A DNA stretch of 31,812 nucleotides from JAWXVD01 sp044425705. Lineage in GTDB: Bacteria > Bacillota > Clostridia > Lachnospirales > Lachnospiraceae. Position 1 is the stretch's first letter. Every line of letters begins with the position of its first letter. The stretch is from NCBI GenBank assembly GCA_044425705.1, contig JAWXVD010000028.1, forward strand, positions 1 to 31,812, in the 5' to 3' direction. The position numbers and the translations under genes are program-made. A model generated the notes under the pieces. That model saw only the letters and a list, made by a program, of their open reading frames with translations, was not told the origin of the DNA and did not search any database. Below, piece by piece: positions 17,084 through 25,586 of this stretch.

Positions 17084-18694
17084 CTAACTTAAAAAAGCAC
17101 TATCCACTGCATCTTCGCAATATTCTTTTCGACCCGTCTGATAATCCTCTTTCCATTGTTGATTCTCAAAATTAACAATATTTCCATTACACGCTTTCTC
17201 TATTTCTTTATCAAACTGATCTAATCTAGCTTTTCCTTTTAACTCCGTCATGTTTTGGAATTGATGATTGCTCCAAAGATGATATTTACCAGCTAAATCA
17301 CTATCGTGGTAGTCCCCTTCTATCTGAATTAAATCACCATCTTTTACCGCACCTTTTGGTCCCCACTTTTCTTCATAGGCAAGTACTCTGTTTCTTAAAT
17401 CTCGATAAACTTCAGTGTCTCTCATTTCATGAATGCAGTTATGTAATTCCTCTTTATCGTTTATCATGTCATACATTTCCTCTGTACCACGTATATATCG
17501 ATAAACATATTTATACTCATGTGTTCGGCACATAGCCAATCTTTTATCATTTAAATAACCAGTAGCCGACATTACATATTCTCTGTTTTTATTCGCAGGT
17601 TTAGCATCTAGAACTGATGCTCCATACATTTTATATCCCGTTTGTGGGTATTCTATTCCTGCAATATCTAAACAAGTTGGCATAATATCTGTTAAATCAA
17701 CAAACTCCGTTCTCTCTTCTCCTGCCGCGAATTTTTCTGGATATCTCACAATCATAGGAATATGTGCTGAACCTTCATATGGTAATTCTTTACTATAATA
17801 TCCTTTATCCTGAAGCATTTCTCCATGATCAGATGTAAAAATAACTAATGTATTATCTAACTGCCCACGTTCTCTCAAATGCTCAATAATTTTTCCTACA
17901 CTTTCATCGACCAATGTAATTGCAGTATAATAAGCTTCTCTAATTTTTCTTTTTTCTTCTTCTGTATCTCCATCTCCATACCAAGGATCAAATTCTGGAT
18001 TATTAGGAAATTCACGTGAACGTTCTATTGCTTTTGGAATATCTTTATCTTGATAAATCCCTTGATATTCAGCTGGAATATCCCATGGTGGATGAGGTTT
18101 AATATATCCTACGCAGAGCATAAATGGATGATCTCCATTATTGTCAATCCAATCAGTTACTTTATCACTAATCCAGTTTGTCTCGTAATTTGGCAAATCT
18201 ACTTGTGCCGTTTGTGGTTCATGATACACATAAGGTCTTACTCCGTGTAAGTTTTCAATTTCTTCACATCCTATTTCTTTAAGATAAGAAGCATAAGCAT
18301 CATCTTGTCTATTCTTTGGAATTTCTTCCATTAAGTACATTTCCGAATACCCATGATGCATTCTTGTGGGATAAAAATGCATTTTCCCAATTGCCGCTGT
18401 ACGATATCCATTTTCTGCAAATAAACGAGGTAAAGTTGGAATTCTATAATCAGCCACTGGTCTGTCTTTACAATTGGAAAAAAAACCATGTGCTGCCGAT
18501 GGCATTCCCATCAATAAATCATGACGAGCAGGCATACAAATAGGATTACTTGAATATGCATTTCTATACAAACACCCCTCCTTTACTAGTTTATCTAAAT
18601 TTGGTGTTATCATATGTGGATACCCTGCTACTTTAATTGTATCAAACCGTTGTTGATCTGATAAAATGACAAGTACATTCGGTTTTTCTTTCAT
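17084..18694 (-). CDS. Cytoplasmic S1-family sulfatase (sulfatase 3), variant metal loop
   Basis: This is a type I formylglycine sulfatase, 536 residues. Metal-binding SDQQ (Asp13), the active-site signature C53-M-P-A-R57 in NPICMPARHDLLMG, GKMHF (Lys104, His106), GYIKPHPPW and TSDHG (Asp289, His290) are all present. The block after DHG reads EMLQDKGYYSKE where relatives usually have xxxGxHGxxxK, so the conserved Gly and His are replaced by Gln and Lys. There is no signal peptide. A GGAGG site lies 6 nt before the ATG. It is the first enzyme gene after the histidine kinase gene (84-bp gap) and precedes the GH110-like gene by 53 bp. It needs a formylglycine-generating radical-SAM enzyme, which is not in this window. 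The family call is secure; the substrate is unknown. Confidence 0.9.
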   Translation of the reverse strand: MKEKPNVLVILSDQQRFDTIKVAGYPHMITPNLDKLVKEGCLYRNAYSSNPICMPARHDLLMGMPSAAHGFFSNCKDRPVADYRIPTLPRLFAENGYRTAAIGKMHFYPTRMHHGYSEMYLMEEIPKNRQDDAYASYLKEIGCEEIENLHGVRPYVYHEPQTAQVDLPNYETNWISDKVTDWIDNNGDHPFMLCVGYIKPHPPWDIPAEYQGIYQDKDIPKAIERSREFPNNPEFDPWYGDGDTEEEKRKIREAYYTAITLVDESVGKIIEHLRERGQLDNTLVIFTSDHGEMLQDKGYYSKELPYEGSAHIPMIVRYPEKFAAGEERTEFVDLTDIMPTCLDIAGIEYPQTGYKMYGASVLDAKPANKNREYVMSATGYLNDKRLAMCRTHEYKYVYRYIRGTEEMYDMINDKEELHNCIHEMRDTEVYRDLRNRVLAYEEKWGPKGAVKDGDLIQIEGDYHDSDLAGKYHLWSNHQFQNMTELKGKARLDQFDKEIEKACNGNIVNFENQQWKEDYQTGRKEYCEDAVDSAFLS

Positions 18695-18778
18695 AATAGT
18701 CCTCCATCCCTTTCTTTGACACTAGTAATTTTGACTCATCAGAGACAAAATCACCTGTGAAACATCTTATTTTTTACA

Positions 18779-20485
18779 TTACAGATTATGTTTTAATGGG
18801 ATTTTTATTTGTACACTAAGTCCCTCATCTTTATAGTTACCAAGAGACAATCCATATTCGTTTCCATAATATAATTTAATTCTTTGATTAATATTGTTTA
18901 ATCCCACTCCATTTTCACTTTTTCTTGTCAATAATGTACCTTGATTTAAGGCAATTTGCACTTCTTCTAAATCATCTTCTTTCATACCGACACCTGTATC
19001 ATACTCGACAATATATAGGTATCTGTCATCACAAGTGATCGTAATTCCAATGATTCCTTTGCCATTTTTCTTTACAAGTCCGTGATTGATGGAATTCTCC
19101 ACTAGTGGTTGTAGACAAAGTTTGATAATAGAATATGGCATAGCTTCTTCCTGTATATCTAGTACAAATTGAATCTTATCCCCAAATCTAGCATCAATAA
19201 TTTTGATATAATTTTCTAAATTAGATACCTCTTCTTTCACAGTCACTAACAAAACATCAGTTCTTGTACTATATCTAAATAGAACAGACAATGCCTTTGC
19301 AATTTCCCCTATTTCGTCTACACCTTCTATCTCAGCCATACTTTTTACCATATCCAATGTATTGTATAAAAAGTGGGGATTAATTTGTGCTGTCAAAGAT
19401 GCTATAACAGCCTCTTTCTCACTGATTTCTTTGCTATAAATTTGATTGATTAATGTATCTATTTCTATCGCCATTTCCTGGAAAGAATTACTTAAATCTG
19501 TCAATTCATCATCTGATTTTAACTTTGTTTTCCATTGGTAATTCCCCGACTTAACCTGTTCAACACCTTTTTTTAAAGCAATGATTGGACGCACTAAACT
19601 TTGGGACATAATTTTGGATAATATAATGATGGTTATACACGAAACGATAGTGATTAGTGCTGTTAAATATAGCAATTGATAAATTGCTTGTTCCGTCAAA
19701 CTTTTCTCATTATAAAATGAAATTTCCAATGCAAAATCTGCAATCTGAAAATCTGCTCTATCATAAGAATCATAATATTGCTCATCCCGAAAGAATTCCT
19801 GAAAAGACACTTCTTCACCACTATAATTGGTGTAAATCAAATTATCATTTTTATCTGTAATAGTTAAAAATGAAGTTTCTGTCTGCATGTATTTATCTAA
19901 AATATCTATCAATACATCTTCCTGAAATGTGATATAAATTACTCCTAAATATTTTCCATTAGAAGATACCGATCGAATATTTCTCCCATAAATGAAAAGG
20001 TTATCCTCAGATGGCACTGGCAAAATTACTTGATATTTATATCGTCCTTCTGCTTCCTCATATAATTCTTCTGCAAATTCATCCGAAATAAGCGTATTAC
20101 CTTTAATATCGTAATGCAACCCTTCATTCACCTGTATTGATACACTTTCAACTCGATTCATAATACCAAATAAATCAAGCCTAATATTAAATATATTTGT
20201 TAGACTTTCTTGATTTATGTATTTATTTACCGCTGTATTTCCTTTATCTTGTAAGATTGTTTGTACCGAATCTTCATAACATTGATTTGAAACATATTCA
20301 ATTTGACGTAAATAACTTTCAAATTCATCCACACAATTTTCTTTCATTAGTTGATTATTTTCTTCTATGCTAGTTTTAATGTTTTCACTGTATACTACTG
20401 AAATATAAACAAATAACAAAACTAATGGTATGACTGCTACCAATAACATGGCTACAAAAATACGATTTCCTATTTTGCTATGCAT
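18779..20485 (-). CDS. YesM-type sensor histidine kinase
   Basis: This membrane sensor of the YesM/LytS-like class pairs with the AraC-type response regulator encoded just upstream. From the chosen start, residues about 8-30 form the first membrane helix. An extracytoplasmic Cache-like sensor fills about 35-265, the second helix about 270-293, and a HAMP linker (SLVRPIIALKKGVEQVKSG) follows. The His-kinase motif is TAQINPHFLYNTLD with His371. The ATPase domain shows PLVENSINHG and GVGLNNI. The ATG at 20485 has GGTGA 5 nt upstream. An ATG at 20497 is also in frame but sits directly against its AAAGG. It overlaps the end of the regulator gene by 8 nt (ATGCATAG), showing translational coupling. 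Such pairs usually sense extracellular oligosaccharides and activate the neighbouring importer and enzyme genes. Confidence 0.92.
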   Translation of the reverse strand: MHSKIGNRIFVAMLLVAVIPLVLLFVYISVVYSENIKTSIEENNQLMKENCVDEFESYLRQIEYVSNQCYEDSVQTILQDKGNTAVNKYINQESLTNIFNIRLDLFGIMNRVESVSIQVNEGLHYDIKGNTLISDEFAEELYEEAEGRYKYQVILPVPSEDNLFIYGRNIRSVSSNGKYLGVIYITFQEDVLIDILDKYMQTETSFLTITDKNDNLIYTNYSGEEVSFQEFFRDEQYYDSYDRADFQIADFALEISFYNEKSLTEQAIYQLLYLTALITIVSCITIIILSKIMSQSLVRPIIALKKGVEQVKSGNYQWKTKLKSDDELTDLSNSFQEMAIEIDTLINQIYSKEISEKEAVIASLTAQINPHFLYNTLDMVKSMAEIEGVDEIGEIAKALSVLFRYSTRTDVLLVTVKEEVSNLENYIKIIDARFGDKIQFVLDIQEEAMPYSIIKLCLQPLVENSINHGLVKKNGKGIIGITITCDDRYLYIVEYDTGVGMKEDDLEEVQIALNQGTLLTRKSENGVGLNNINQRIKLYYGNEYGLSLGNYKDEGLSVQIKIPLKHNL

Positions 20486-22025
20486 CAGTTTCACCATCCT
20501 TTAGATTATCATGCTTCTTTCTATAATTTTTAGGCGAACATCCTTCAATTTGTAAAAAAACCCTACTAAAATATTTTGAATCATGAAAACCAACCTTATT
20601 ACTGATTTCCTTTATTGTATAGTCTGTAGATTCTAATAATTTTCTTGCTGCATCTAAACGAATATTTGTTAACATGTCTACAAAATTCATTCCTGCTTCT
20701 TCTTTAAATTTTTTGCTAAAATAGCTAGCATTAATACCATATTGTTCACAAACAGTAGTCAAATTCATACTTTCATCATAATGATGTATCATTTCCGTAC
20801 ATACTTTTTTTACAATTAACGTTACATTAAATGATTCATTATTATCTTTTAATGTAATCACTTTATCTAAATAATTGATAATCCACTCTAACATAGCGTC
20901 TATATTATGATATTCGTTAATTTTAACACAAAATTCATACGCTAAATGGATATACTCATCTCGTTGTTCACTATCAATTGCTTCCAGAAGCTTGATTATG
21001 TTATTCATCAATCCAAATACCATAATCCTAAATTCCAAAATAGATATCCCATTTTCAGAAAACACTCTTTTTGCATGTAACAAATCCTTCTTCATTGCAT
21101 TCACATTTTTTGCTTTTACATCATTAAAAACATTAGTTTGAATAGCCTGTAAACTATTACCTTTAATCATATGGGTTGATACTTCAATATCCTGTACAAA
21201 GATTTTTTCTTTACAATATGTAAATTGCGTATATAAATCTGAAACATCTTCAAACCATCTACTAAAAATCACATTGGATCCATCGATGATTTCCTTTATT
21301 TTTCTCTTTAACCGTTGTGATTCTCCCTCATAATTTTTATAAGAATCTTTTTCCTTCACAAAAGAAAAGATTAAATAATTTAATGCATTTTCTTTAATAA
21401 GGTAATTATCACATTCTGGTAATCTTATGCTCAATAATTCATTTAGTTTTTTCATGTTATCTGATTTATTAGCTTGCATGATATCAACTTGTACAATTCC
21501 CACCAGAATATCCATGTAATTGCATTCCCCATTTCTAGCAATGTCTATGATTTTTCTTGCATCTATGTCTTCTTCATTCATCACCATCTCGTACAAAACT
21601 TTTGATACTACATCTCGAACTGTTTCTGTGCCAATCACTTTTCTTTTACTCTGTTCTATATGATGAATCACATCATCTAACACTTGCTTTAATTCTAATT
21701 TTTCGATAGGTTTCAAAAGATACCCTGACACTTGTAACTGTATTCCCTTTTTTGCATAATTAAATTCATCATACCCACTAATTAATATGAAACGTGTTTT
21801 CATTTTATATTTTTTGGCGTAATCTATTACTTCAAGACCTGTCATAAGTGGCATTCTAATATCCGTAATCACAATATCAATCTCATTAGTAGATAAATAG
21901 TCCAAAGCATCTTTCCCATTATCAAAACTAATAACAATTTCTAGATCATTTCGCAATTGTGGTACTATTTTTTCTAGCCATCTCCTAATCCACTGTTCAT
22001 CATCTGCAATCATAACCTTATACAT
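20478..22025 (-). CDS. YesN-type response regulator (receiver + AraC HTH)
   Basis: This is a 515-residue DNA-binding regulator. Residues 1-120 form a receiver domain with acidic residues ADDE, phospho-acceptor Asp55 in ITDIRMP, a Ser in ILISGYDEF and Lys in LLKPIE. The middle, about 140-400, is a divergent helical region common in YesN-type proteins and has no motif I can name. The last 100 residues carry two helix-turn-helix units of the AraC family (NLTTVCEQYGINASYFSKKF and TIKEISNKVGFHDSKYFSRVF, ending GCSPKNYRKK). A GGGGGA site precedes the ATG. It is the first gene after its own promoter at 22063-22091 and is followed by its kinase with an 8-nt overlap. It most likely controls the importer and sulfatase/GH110 genes, an inference from position. 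Confidence 0.93.
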   Translation of the reverse strand: MYKVMIADDEQWIRRWLEKIVPQLRNDLEIVISFDNGKDALDYLSTNEIDIVITDIRMPLMTGLEVIDYAKKYKMKTRFILISGYDEFNYAKKGIQLQVSGYLLKPIEKLELKQVLDDVIHHIEQSKRKVIGTETVRDVVSKVLYEMVMNEEDIDARKIIDIARNGECNYMDILVGIVQVDIMQANKSDNMKKLNELLSIRLPECDNYLIKENALNYLIFSFVKEKDSYKNYEGESQRLKRKIKEIIDGSNVIFSRWFEDVSDLYTQFTYCKEKIFVQDIEVSTHMIKGNSLQAIQTNVFNDVKAKNVNAMKKDLLHAKRVFSENGISILEFRIMVFGLMNNIIKLLEAIDSEQRDEYIHLAYEFCVKINEYHNIDAMLEWIINYLDKVITLKDNNESFNVTLIVKKVCTEMIHHYDESMNLTTVCEQYGINASYFSKKFKEEAGMNFVDMLTNIRLDAARKLLESTDYTIKEISNKVGFHDSKYFSRVFLQIEGCSPKNYRKKHDNLKDGETDA

Positions 22026-22062
22026 AGCTTTCCCCCGCCTCGTTTGTAATTGATTTTCTTTT

Positions 22063-22091
22063 AATATACATCCATTTTCTCAGTCTGACAA
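22063..22091 (-). promoter_or_regulatory. Promoter of the response regulator-kinase-sulfatase operon
   Basis: On the minus strand -35 TTGTCA (22086-22091) and -10 TATATT (22063-22068) are 17 bp apart, each matching five of six consensus bases. It predicts a start about 30-35 nt before the response-regulator ATG, so the downstream run can be expressed separately from the importer genes. Confidence 0.65.
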
Positions 22092-22164
22092 CATTGGATT
22101 AAAGAGGTAAATTGCAAGTTGAATACTTATATGTTACTTTGTATACAGTAAATAGTGAGTTATA

Positions 22165-22197
22165 ACCCCTATCCACACATTTTGTATAAATAGGGGT
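22165..22197. promoter_or_regulatory. Stem-loop between the binding-protein gene and the response-regulator gene
   Basis: A perfect 8-bp inverted repeat (ACCCCTAT with ATAGGGGT, 17-nt loop) lies 26 bp after the binding-protein stop. The bases after it on the minus strand (TATAACT) are not a U-tract, so it is not a standard terminator. It may protect the 3' end of the importer mRNA or cause partial termination. Confidence 0.5.
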
Positions 22198-22222
22198 ATT
22201 GTTATATCAGTATTTCCTATAT

Positions 22223-23545
22223 CTATTTTAATAAAATAGTATTTGTTACTTCTTCTTCTAACTCTGCAATAACAGTTTCTAAATCAGCTCCTGCAAAAAG
22301 ATTCGCTCCATAAGTCTTAGCTAAATCCCAAGGATCAATGTTATTAAATGATGGATTTGTCATTGGGAATGAATAACCTGCTGCTAATAATTCAGCTGCT
22401 GGTGCAACCATAGGATCATCTGTACTTGTTCCATCTTTTAACACTGTAAAGTCTGCTTGACCTGCAACATAATAATCATTATTTTCTGTTGATAACATAA
22501 ATTCAATAAATCTAATAGCCTCTTCTTTATGTTCAGATTTTGAATTAATACAAATACGCACACCTGCGTCTGTAATTAAAACTGGTGATTCATTATTTGA
22601 TGGAATACCTTCAAATGTAATATCTGTATCTGGCATAGCTAATCTTACATCGTTAACCGCCCAGTTACCCATAAAGAAAAATGGTGTTTCACCTTTTGCA
22701 AATTCTGCAATCGCTCCATCGTATGGTGCCATAACAAGAGATTCTTCTGCATCAATATATCCTAAATCACGAAGTTGGGCTGCCCATTCAAATCCTTCTC
22801 TTAATGTTTCTGCTAGTGAAACTTCCCCTGCATCAATTGCTGCTACACCTGCTACTACATCATCTCCACCTAAATAAAAATCTTCTAAACCTTTAGTTGT
22901 TACAAAAATACCTACTCCTGTTCCATCAGCAGAACCAGCAATAATAGGTACTAAACCTGCATCTACCGTTGTTTGACAAGCTGCCATGAAATCATCATAT
23001 GTCTTTGGAACTTCTAATCCTAATTCTTCAAGTAAATCATGATTTGCAAACATACCAAATGCCGACATACCAAATGCAAAACCTGGTACTTCTCCATTAA
23101 CTGTCATATCTTGTGCATAATTATCAACAATATCTAAATCACTTAAATCTTCTAAATATCCAGCTTGTTGTAATTGAGATATAAAACTTGTACTACTAAA
23201 GATGATATCATCTCCCTGACCTGATGCCAATCTTGTAGTAACTACTTCTTGGAATCCACCTGCATTCGTAATTCCTTCATAAGTCACATTAATATCTGCA
23301 TTTTCTTCATTAAATTGTTCGATTAATTCTTCTAGTTGAACCGCTTGTGTTCCTGTTTTGAATCCAAAGAATGATAATTCAACTACTTCTCCACTAGCTA
23401 CTTCAGCGACTTCCTCTGTTGCTTCTTCAACTACCTCTGTAGCAGTTTCTGTTGTTTCTGTTGTTGCTGTTTCTGTCGATCCACATGCTACCATAGATAA
23501 AACTACTGCTGCTGATAATAATGTTGCTAAAATTTTTCTTTTCAT
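22223..23545 (-). CDS. Carbohydrate ABC importer, lipoprotein solute-binding protein (family 1)
   Basis: This is the extracellular sugar-capture subunit of a CUT1-type importer. The true start is the ATG at 23545, preceded by AAGGAG; upstream codons in frame have no ribosome site. The N-terminus is a lipoprotein signal (MKRKILATLLSAAVVLSMVAC) with the modified cysteine in MVACGS. It is followed by about 30 residues rich in Thr, Glu and Val that form an acidic, flexible tether. The mature domain (about residue 55 on) matches extracellular solute-binding family 1: FFGFKTGTQ near the start, AQLRDLGYI, and FFFMGNWAVNDV. Total length is 440. It comes last in the importer gene run, 64 bp after the second permease, where a stem-loop follows. 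Given the neighbours, a sulfated oligosaccharide is the inferred ligand. Confidence 0.92.
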   Translation of the reverse strand: MKRKILATLLSAAVVLSMVACGSTETATTETTETATEVVEEATEEVAEVASGEVVELSFFGFKTGTQAVQLEELIEQFNEENADINVTYEGITNAGGFQEVVTTRLASGQGDDIIFSSTSFISQLQQAGYLEDLSDLDIVDNYAQDMTVNGEVPGFAFGMSAFGMFANHDLLEELGLEVPKTYDDFMAACQTTVDAGLVPIIAGSADGTGVGIFVTTKGLEDFYLGGDDVVAGVAAIDAGEVSLAETLREGFEWAAQLRDLGYIDAEESLVMAPYDGAIAEFAKGETPFFFMGNWAVNDVRLAMPDTDITFEGIPSNNESPVLITDAGVRICINSKSEHKEEAIRFIEFMLSTENNDYYVAGQADFTVLKDGTSTDDPMVAPAAELLAAGYSFPMTNPSFNNIDPWDLAKTYGANLFAGADLETVIAELEEEVTNTILLK

Positions 23546-23609
23546 GATTCCCTCTCCTTTAAATGATATTTTAATATATTTTATATATGTAAACAAGTGA
23601 ATACTTGTC

Positions 23610-24443
23610 TTACATTTTCACTGAACCGCTTAACATTCCGTCAATAATTCTTCTTTGAAAGATAAAGTAAATAAACATAAGTGGTAATACTACCAAAGTG
23701 GTAGCCGCAAACATAACATTCCATTCTACTGATGTATCCCCCTTAAAGAAGTAAATGGTAAGTGGTAATGTTCTTGAATTTTTTCCTTGTAATAAAATCA
23801 ATGGGAAAGTAAAGTTATTATATACTCTAAGTATCATAATAATTAATAAAGTAACCATTGGTGTTTTTAATAATGGAAATACGATTGTTCGCAAAATAGT
23901 AAATGGTGATGCTCCATCAATTCTCGCTGCTTCCTCTAATGAAACAGGTACTGTTCGTACAAATCCTGTAAAGAAAAAGACACCGTAAGCTGCATCTGAT
24001 CCAATATAAACCAACATCAATCCTAACAAAGTACCTCCCAAGCCTAACGTTTGAATCCACATAACCAAAGGAACCATAACTACCTGTTGTGGTAATGCTA
24101 AGCCTAGCCAAAAGAAAATGCCAATCCAAGCAAACATTTTTTGCATTTTAGGTGCCCTTGCAATTGCATAAGCAGTGGCTGCGCAGAGTAAAGTAGAGCC
24201 AACTGCTGCTCCAGCTGTAAGAATTACAGAATTTTTTAATGCCACTAAATAATTCATCTGTTTGAATGCTGTTACATAATTTTGAAATTCAAAATTCAAA
24301 GTAATTCCCAAAGGATTAACCAAGAAATCTACATCGTTTTTTAATGAAACCATAACCATCATTAATACTGGATAAAATACAACAACCGCCACAAACGAAA
24401 TAAGGAGAATTTGAATTATTTTTATTTTCTTATTTTCTATCAT
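23610..24443 (-). CDS. Carbohydrate ABC importer permease, MalG-type
   Basis: This is an inner-membrane permease of a CUT1 sugar importer, 277 residues with six predicted membrane helices. The EAA loop, which contacts the ATPase, reads EEAARIDGASPFTILRTIVF with the expected downstream proline. The C-terminus (RRIIDGMLSGSVKM) is the classical MalG/LacG tail. Its start codon shares one base with the stop of the upstream permease gene (TAATG), so the two are translationally coupled. No ATPase gene is in the window; in Firmicutes such importers usually borrow a shared MsmX/MsmK-type ATPase encoded elsewhere. Confidence 0.94.
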   Translation of the reverse strand: MIENKKIKIIQILLISFVAVVVFYPVLMMVMVSLKNDVDFLVNPLGITLNFEFQNYVTAFKQMNYLVALKNSVILTAGAAVGSTLLCAATAYAIARAPKMQKMFAWIGIFFWLGLALPQQVVMVPLVMWIQTLGLGGTLLGLMLVYIGSDAAYGVFFFTGFVRTVPVSLEEAARIDGASPFTILRTIVFPLLKTPMVTLLIIMILRVYNNFTFPLILLQGKNSRTLPLTIYFFKGDTSVEWNVMFAATTLVVLPLMFIYFIFQRRIIDGMLSGSVKM

Positions 24444-25324
24444 TAGCTCATTGCCTCCTCACGTTTATGTAAATATGTAATTAACAATCTTCCTGAAATA
24501 ATGATCATCACCATCATAATTACTGACAATGCTGATGCATACCCATGTAAATTGGAGCTCATCTTACTCATAACATAAGTACCCATTGTTTCAGTTGCTC
24601 CATTTGGTCCACCACCAGTCATCGCGTAAACCAGGTCGAAAATTTTCAAGCTACCTGTAAATGCTAAACTGACATTAATCGTAACTGCTGGAGCCATTAA
24701 CGGAAACGTAATATGTCTAAACAATTGCCATCCGCTACTACCGTCAATAGCTGCCGCTTCTTTAATATCTGTTGAAATATCTTGTAAACTAGCCAAATAA
24801 ATAGTTGCTGTATATCCCAACCAAATCCATGTATGGGCTACAATGACACACATCAGAGCATAATTTGGATTTGCTAACCATACAATATCTGTTGGAAAAA
24901 TCTTATCTAATAAACCATCTGGTGTATAAATAAACTGCCAAACATAGGCAACAACAACTGGTGCTAACATACATGGTGCAAAAATCAATGTGCGGACAAT
25001 CCCGCGACCTTTAAACTTCAAATTCAATCCCAGGGCTATTGCTATGGAAAGAATATTTTGAATCACCGTTACACCGATGGCCAACCATATTGTATTTTTA
25101 ATTGATGCAATAAATTTGCTGTCTTGTATTGCCACTTTATAATTTTTTAGTCCTACAAAGTCCGCCTGTAATTGTAAACCATTAAAATTGGTAAAACTAT
25201 AAAACATACTTTGTACAACTGGTGTTACAAAAAAAACAATATAAATAATTGCCAATGGTGCAATTAACAGTAAATAATAATAAAAATTAGCATACGTTAA
25301 TTCTTTTTTCTTTTTACGCTTCAT
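24443..25324 (-). CDS. Carbohydrate ABC importer permease, MalF-type
   Basis: This is the partner permease of the CUT1 importer, 293 residues from the chosen start. A very basic N-terminus (MKRKKKKEL) leads into the first membrane helix. The EAA loop is KEAAAIDGSSGWQLFRHITF. The sequence FNGLQLQADFVGLKNY between the first two helices is typical of the MalF/UgpA group. I place the start at 25324 because GGGAG lies 7 nt upstream; the in-frame ATG at 25360 has no proper site and lies close to the predicted transcription start. It is the first gene of the importer run and is transcribed divergently from an AraC-type regulator. Confidence 0.93.
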   Translation of the reverse strand: MKRKKKKELTYANFYYYLLLIAPLAIIYIVFFVTPVVQSMFYSFTNFNGLQLQADFVGLKNYKVAIQDSKFIASIKNTIWLAIGVTVIQNILSIAIALGLNLKFKGRGIVRTLIFAPCMLAPVVVAYVWQFIYTPDGLLDKIFPTDIVWLANPNYALMCVIVAHTWIWLGYTATIYLASLQDISTDIKEAAAIDGSSGWQLFRHITFPLMAPAVTINVSLAFTGSLKIFDLVYAMTGGGPNGATETMGTYVMSKMSSNLHGYASALSVIMMVMIIISGRLLITYLHKREEAMS

Positions 25325-25371
25325 CTTCTTTCTCCCTTTTTTTATTTTCTCTGTCTTCATTTCTTAATACC

Positions 25372-25377
25372 ATTATA
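25372..25377 (-). promoter_or_regulatory. -10 element of the importer operon
   Basis: A perfect TATAAT on the minus strand lies 48 bp before the permease start. The bases 17 bp further upstream (GTTTTC) are a poor -35, as expected of a promoter that needs an activator. A second candidate, TTGTCA-17-TATCTC, overlaps it just upstream. Confidence 0.5.
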
Positions 25378-25499
25378 TCTTTTACCAGAGATATGAAAAC
25401 TCTACTTTTTTGACAAAGTGGTGGATTATTTTTGTTTTTATAAAATTGTATAATTTTCATACCCAAATATCCTAAATTCTTCTCCCATATGATTTCTTC

Positions 25500-25527
25500 T
25501 TGTTTTTTGCTCAACATATTGTACAAT
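25500..25527 (+). promoter_or_regulatory. Candidate promoter of the first AraC-type regulator gene
   Basis: TTGTTT (25500-25505) and TACAAT (25522-25527) are 16 bp apart on the plus strand. The -10 lies within a 12-bp perfect palindrome (25517-25528), and repeated TTGCTCAACA sequences flank it (see next entry). Confidence 0.4.
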
Positions 25528-25556
25528 AAAATAGTGAACAACTTAGTTGCTCAACA
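25507..25556. promoter_or_regulatory. Putative operator cluster in the importer/AraC divergent region
   Basis: TTGCTCAACA occurs twice as a direct repeat, at 25507-25516 and 25547-25556, exactly 40 bp apart. The second copy is also half of a near-perfect 19-bp inverted repeat at 25535-25553 (TGAACAAC, TTA, GTTGCTCA; one mismatch). Spacing near a whole number of helical turns suits a regulator bound at two sites. The likely binders are the adjacent AraC protein or the YesN-type regulator. Confidence 0.5.
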
Positions 25557-25586
25557 AATATTACCTAAAGGATAAGGAAAATCGTT

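Noticed and set aside
22165..22197. Rho-independent terminator after the binding-protein gene
   Set aside because: The stem is perfect but no U-tract follows on the minus strand, so I list it only as a stem-loop.
25314..25541. Open frame of 75 codons on the minus strand just before the MalF-type permease gene
   Set aside because: It lies across the promoter and operator region, overlaps the permease start, has no ribosome site and matches nothing I know.
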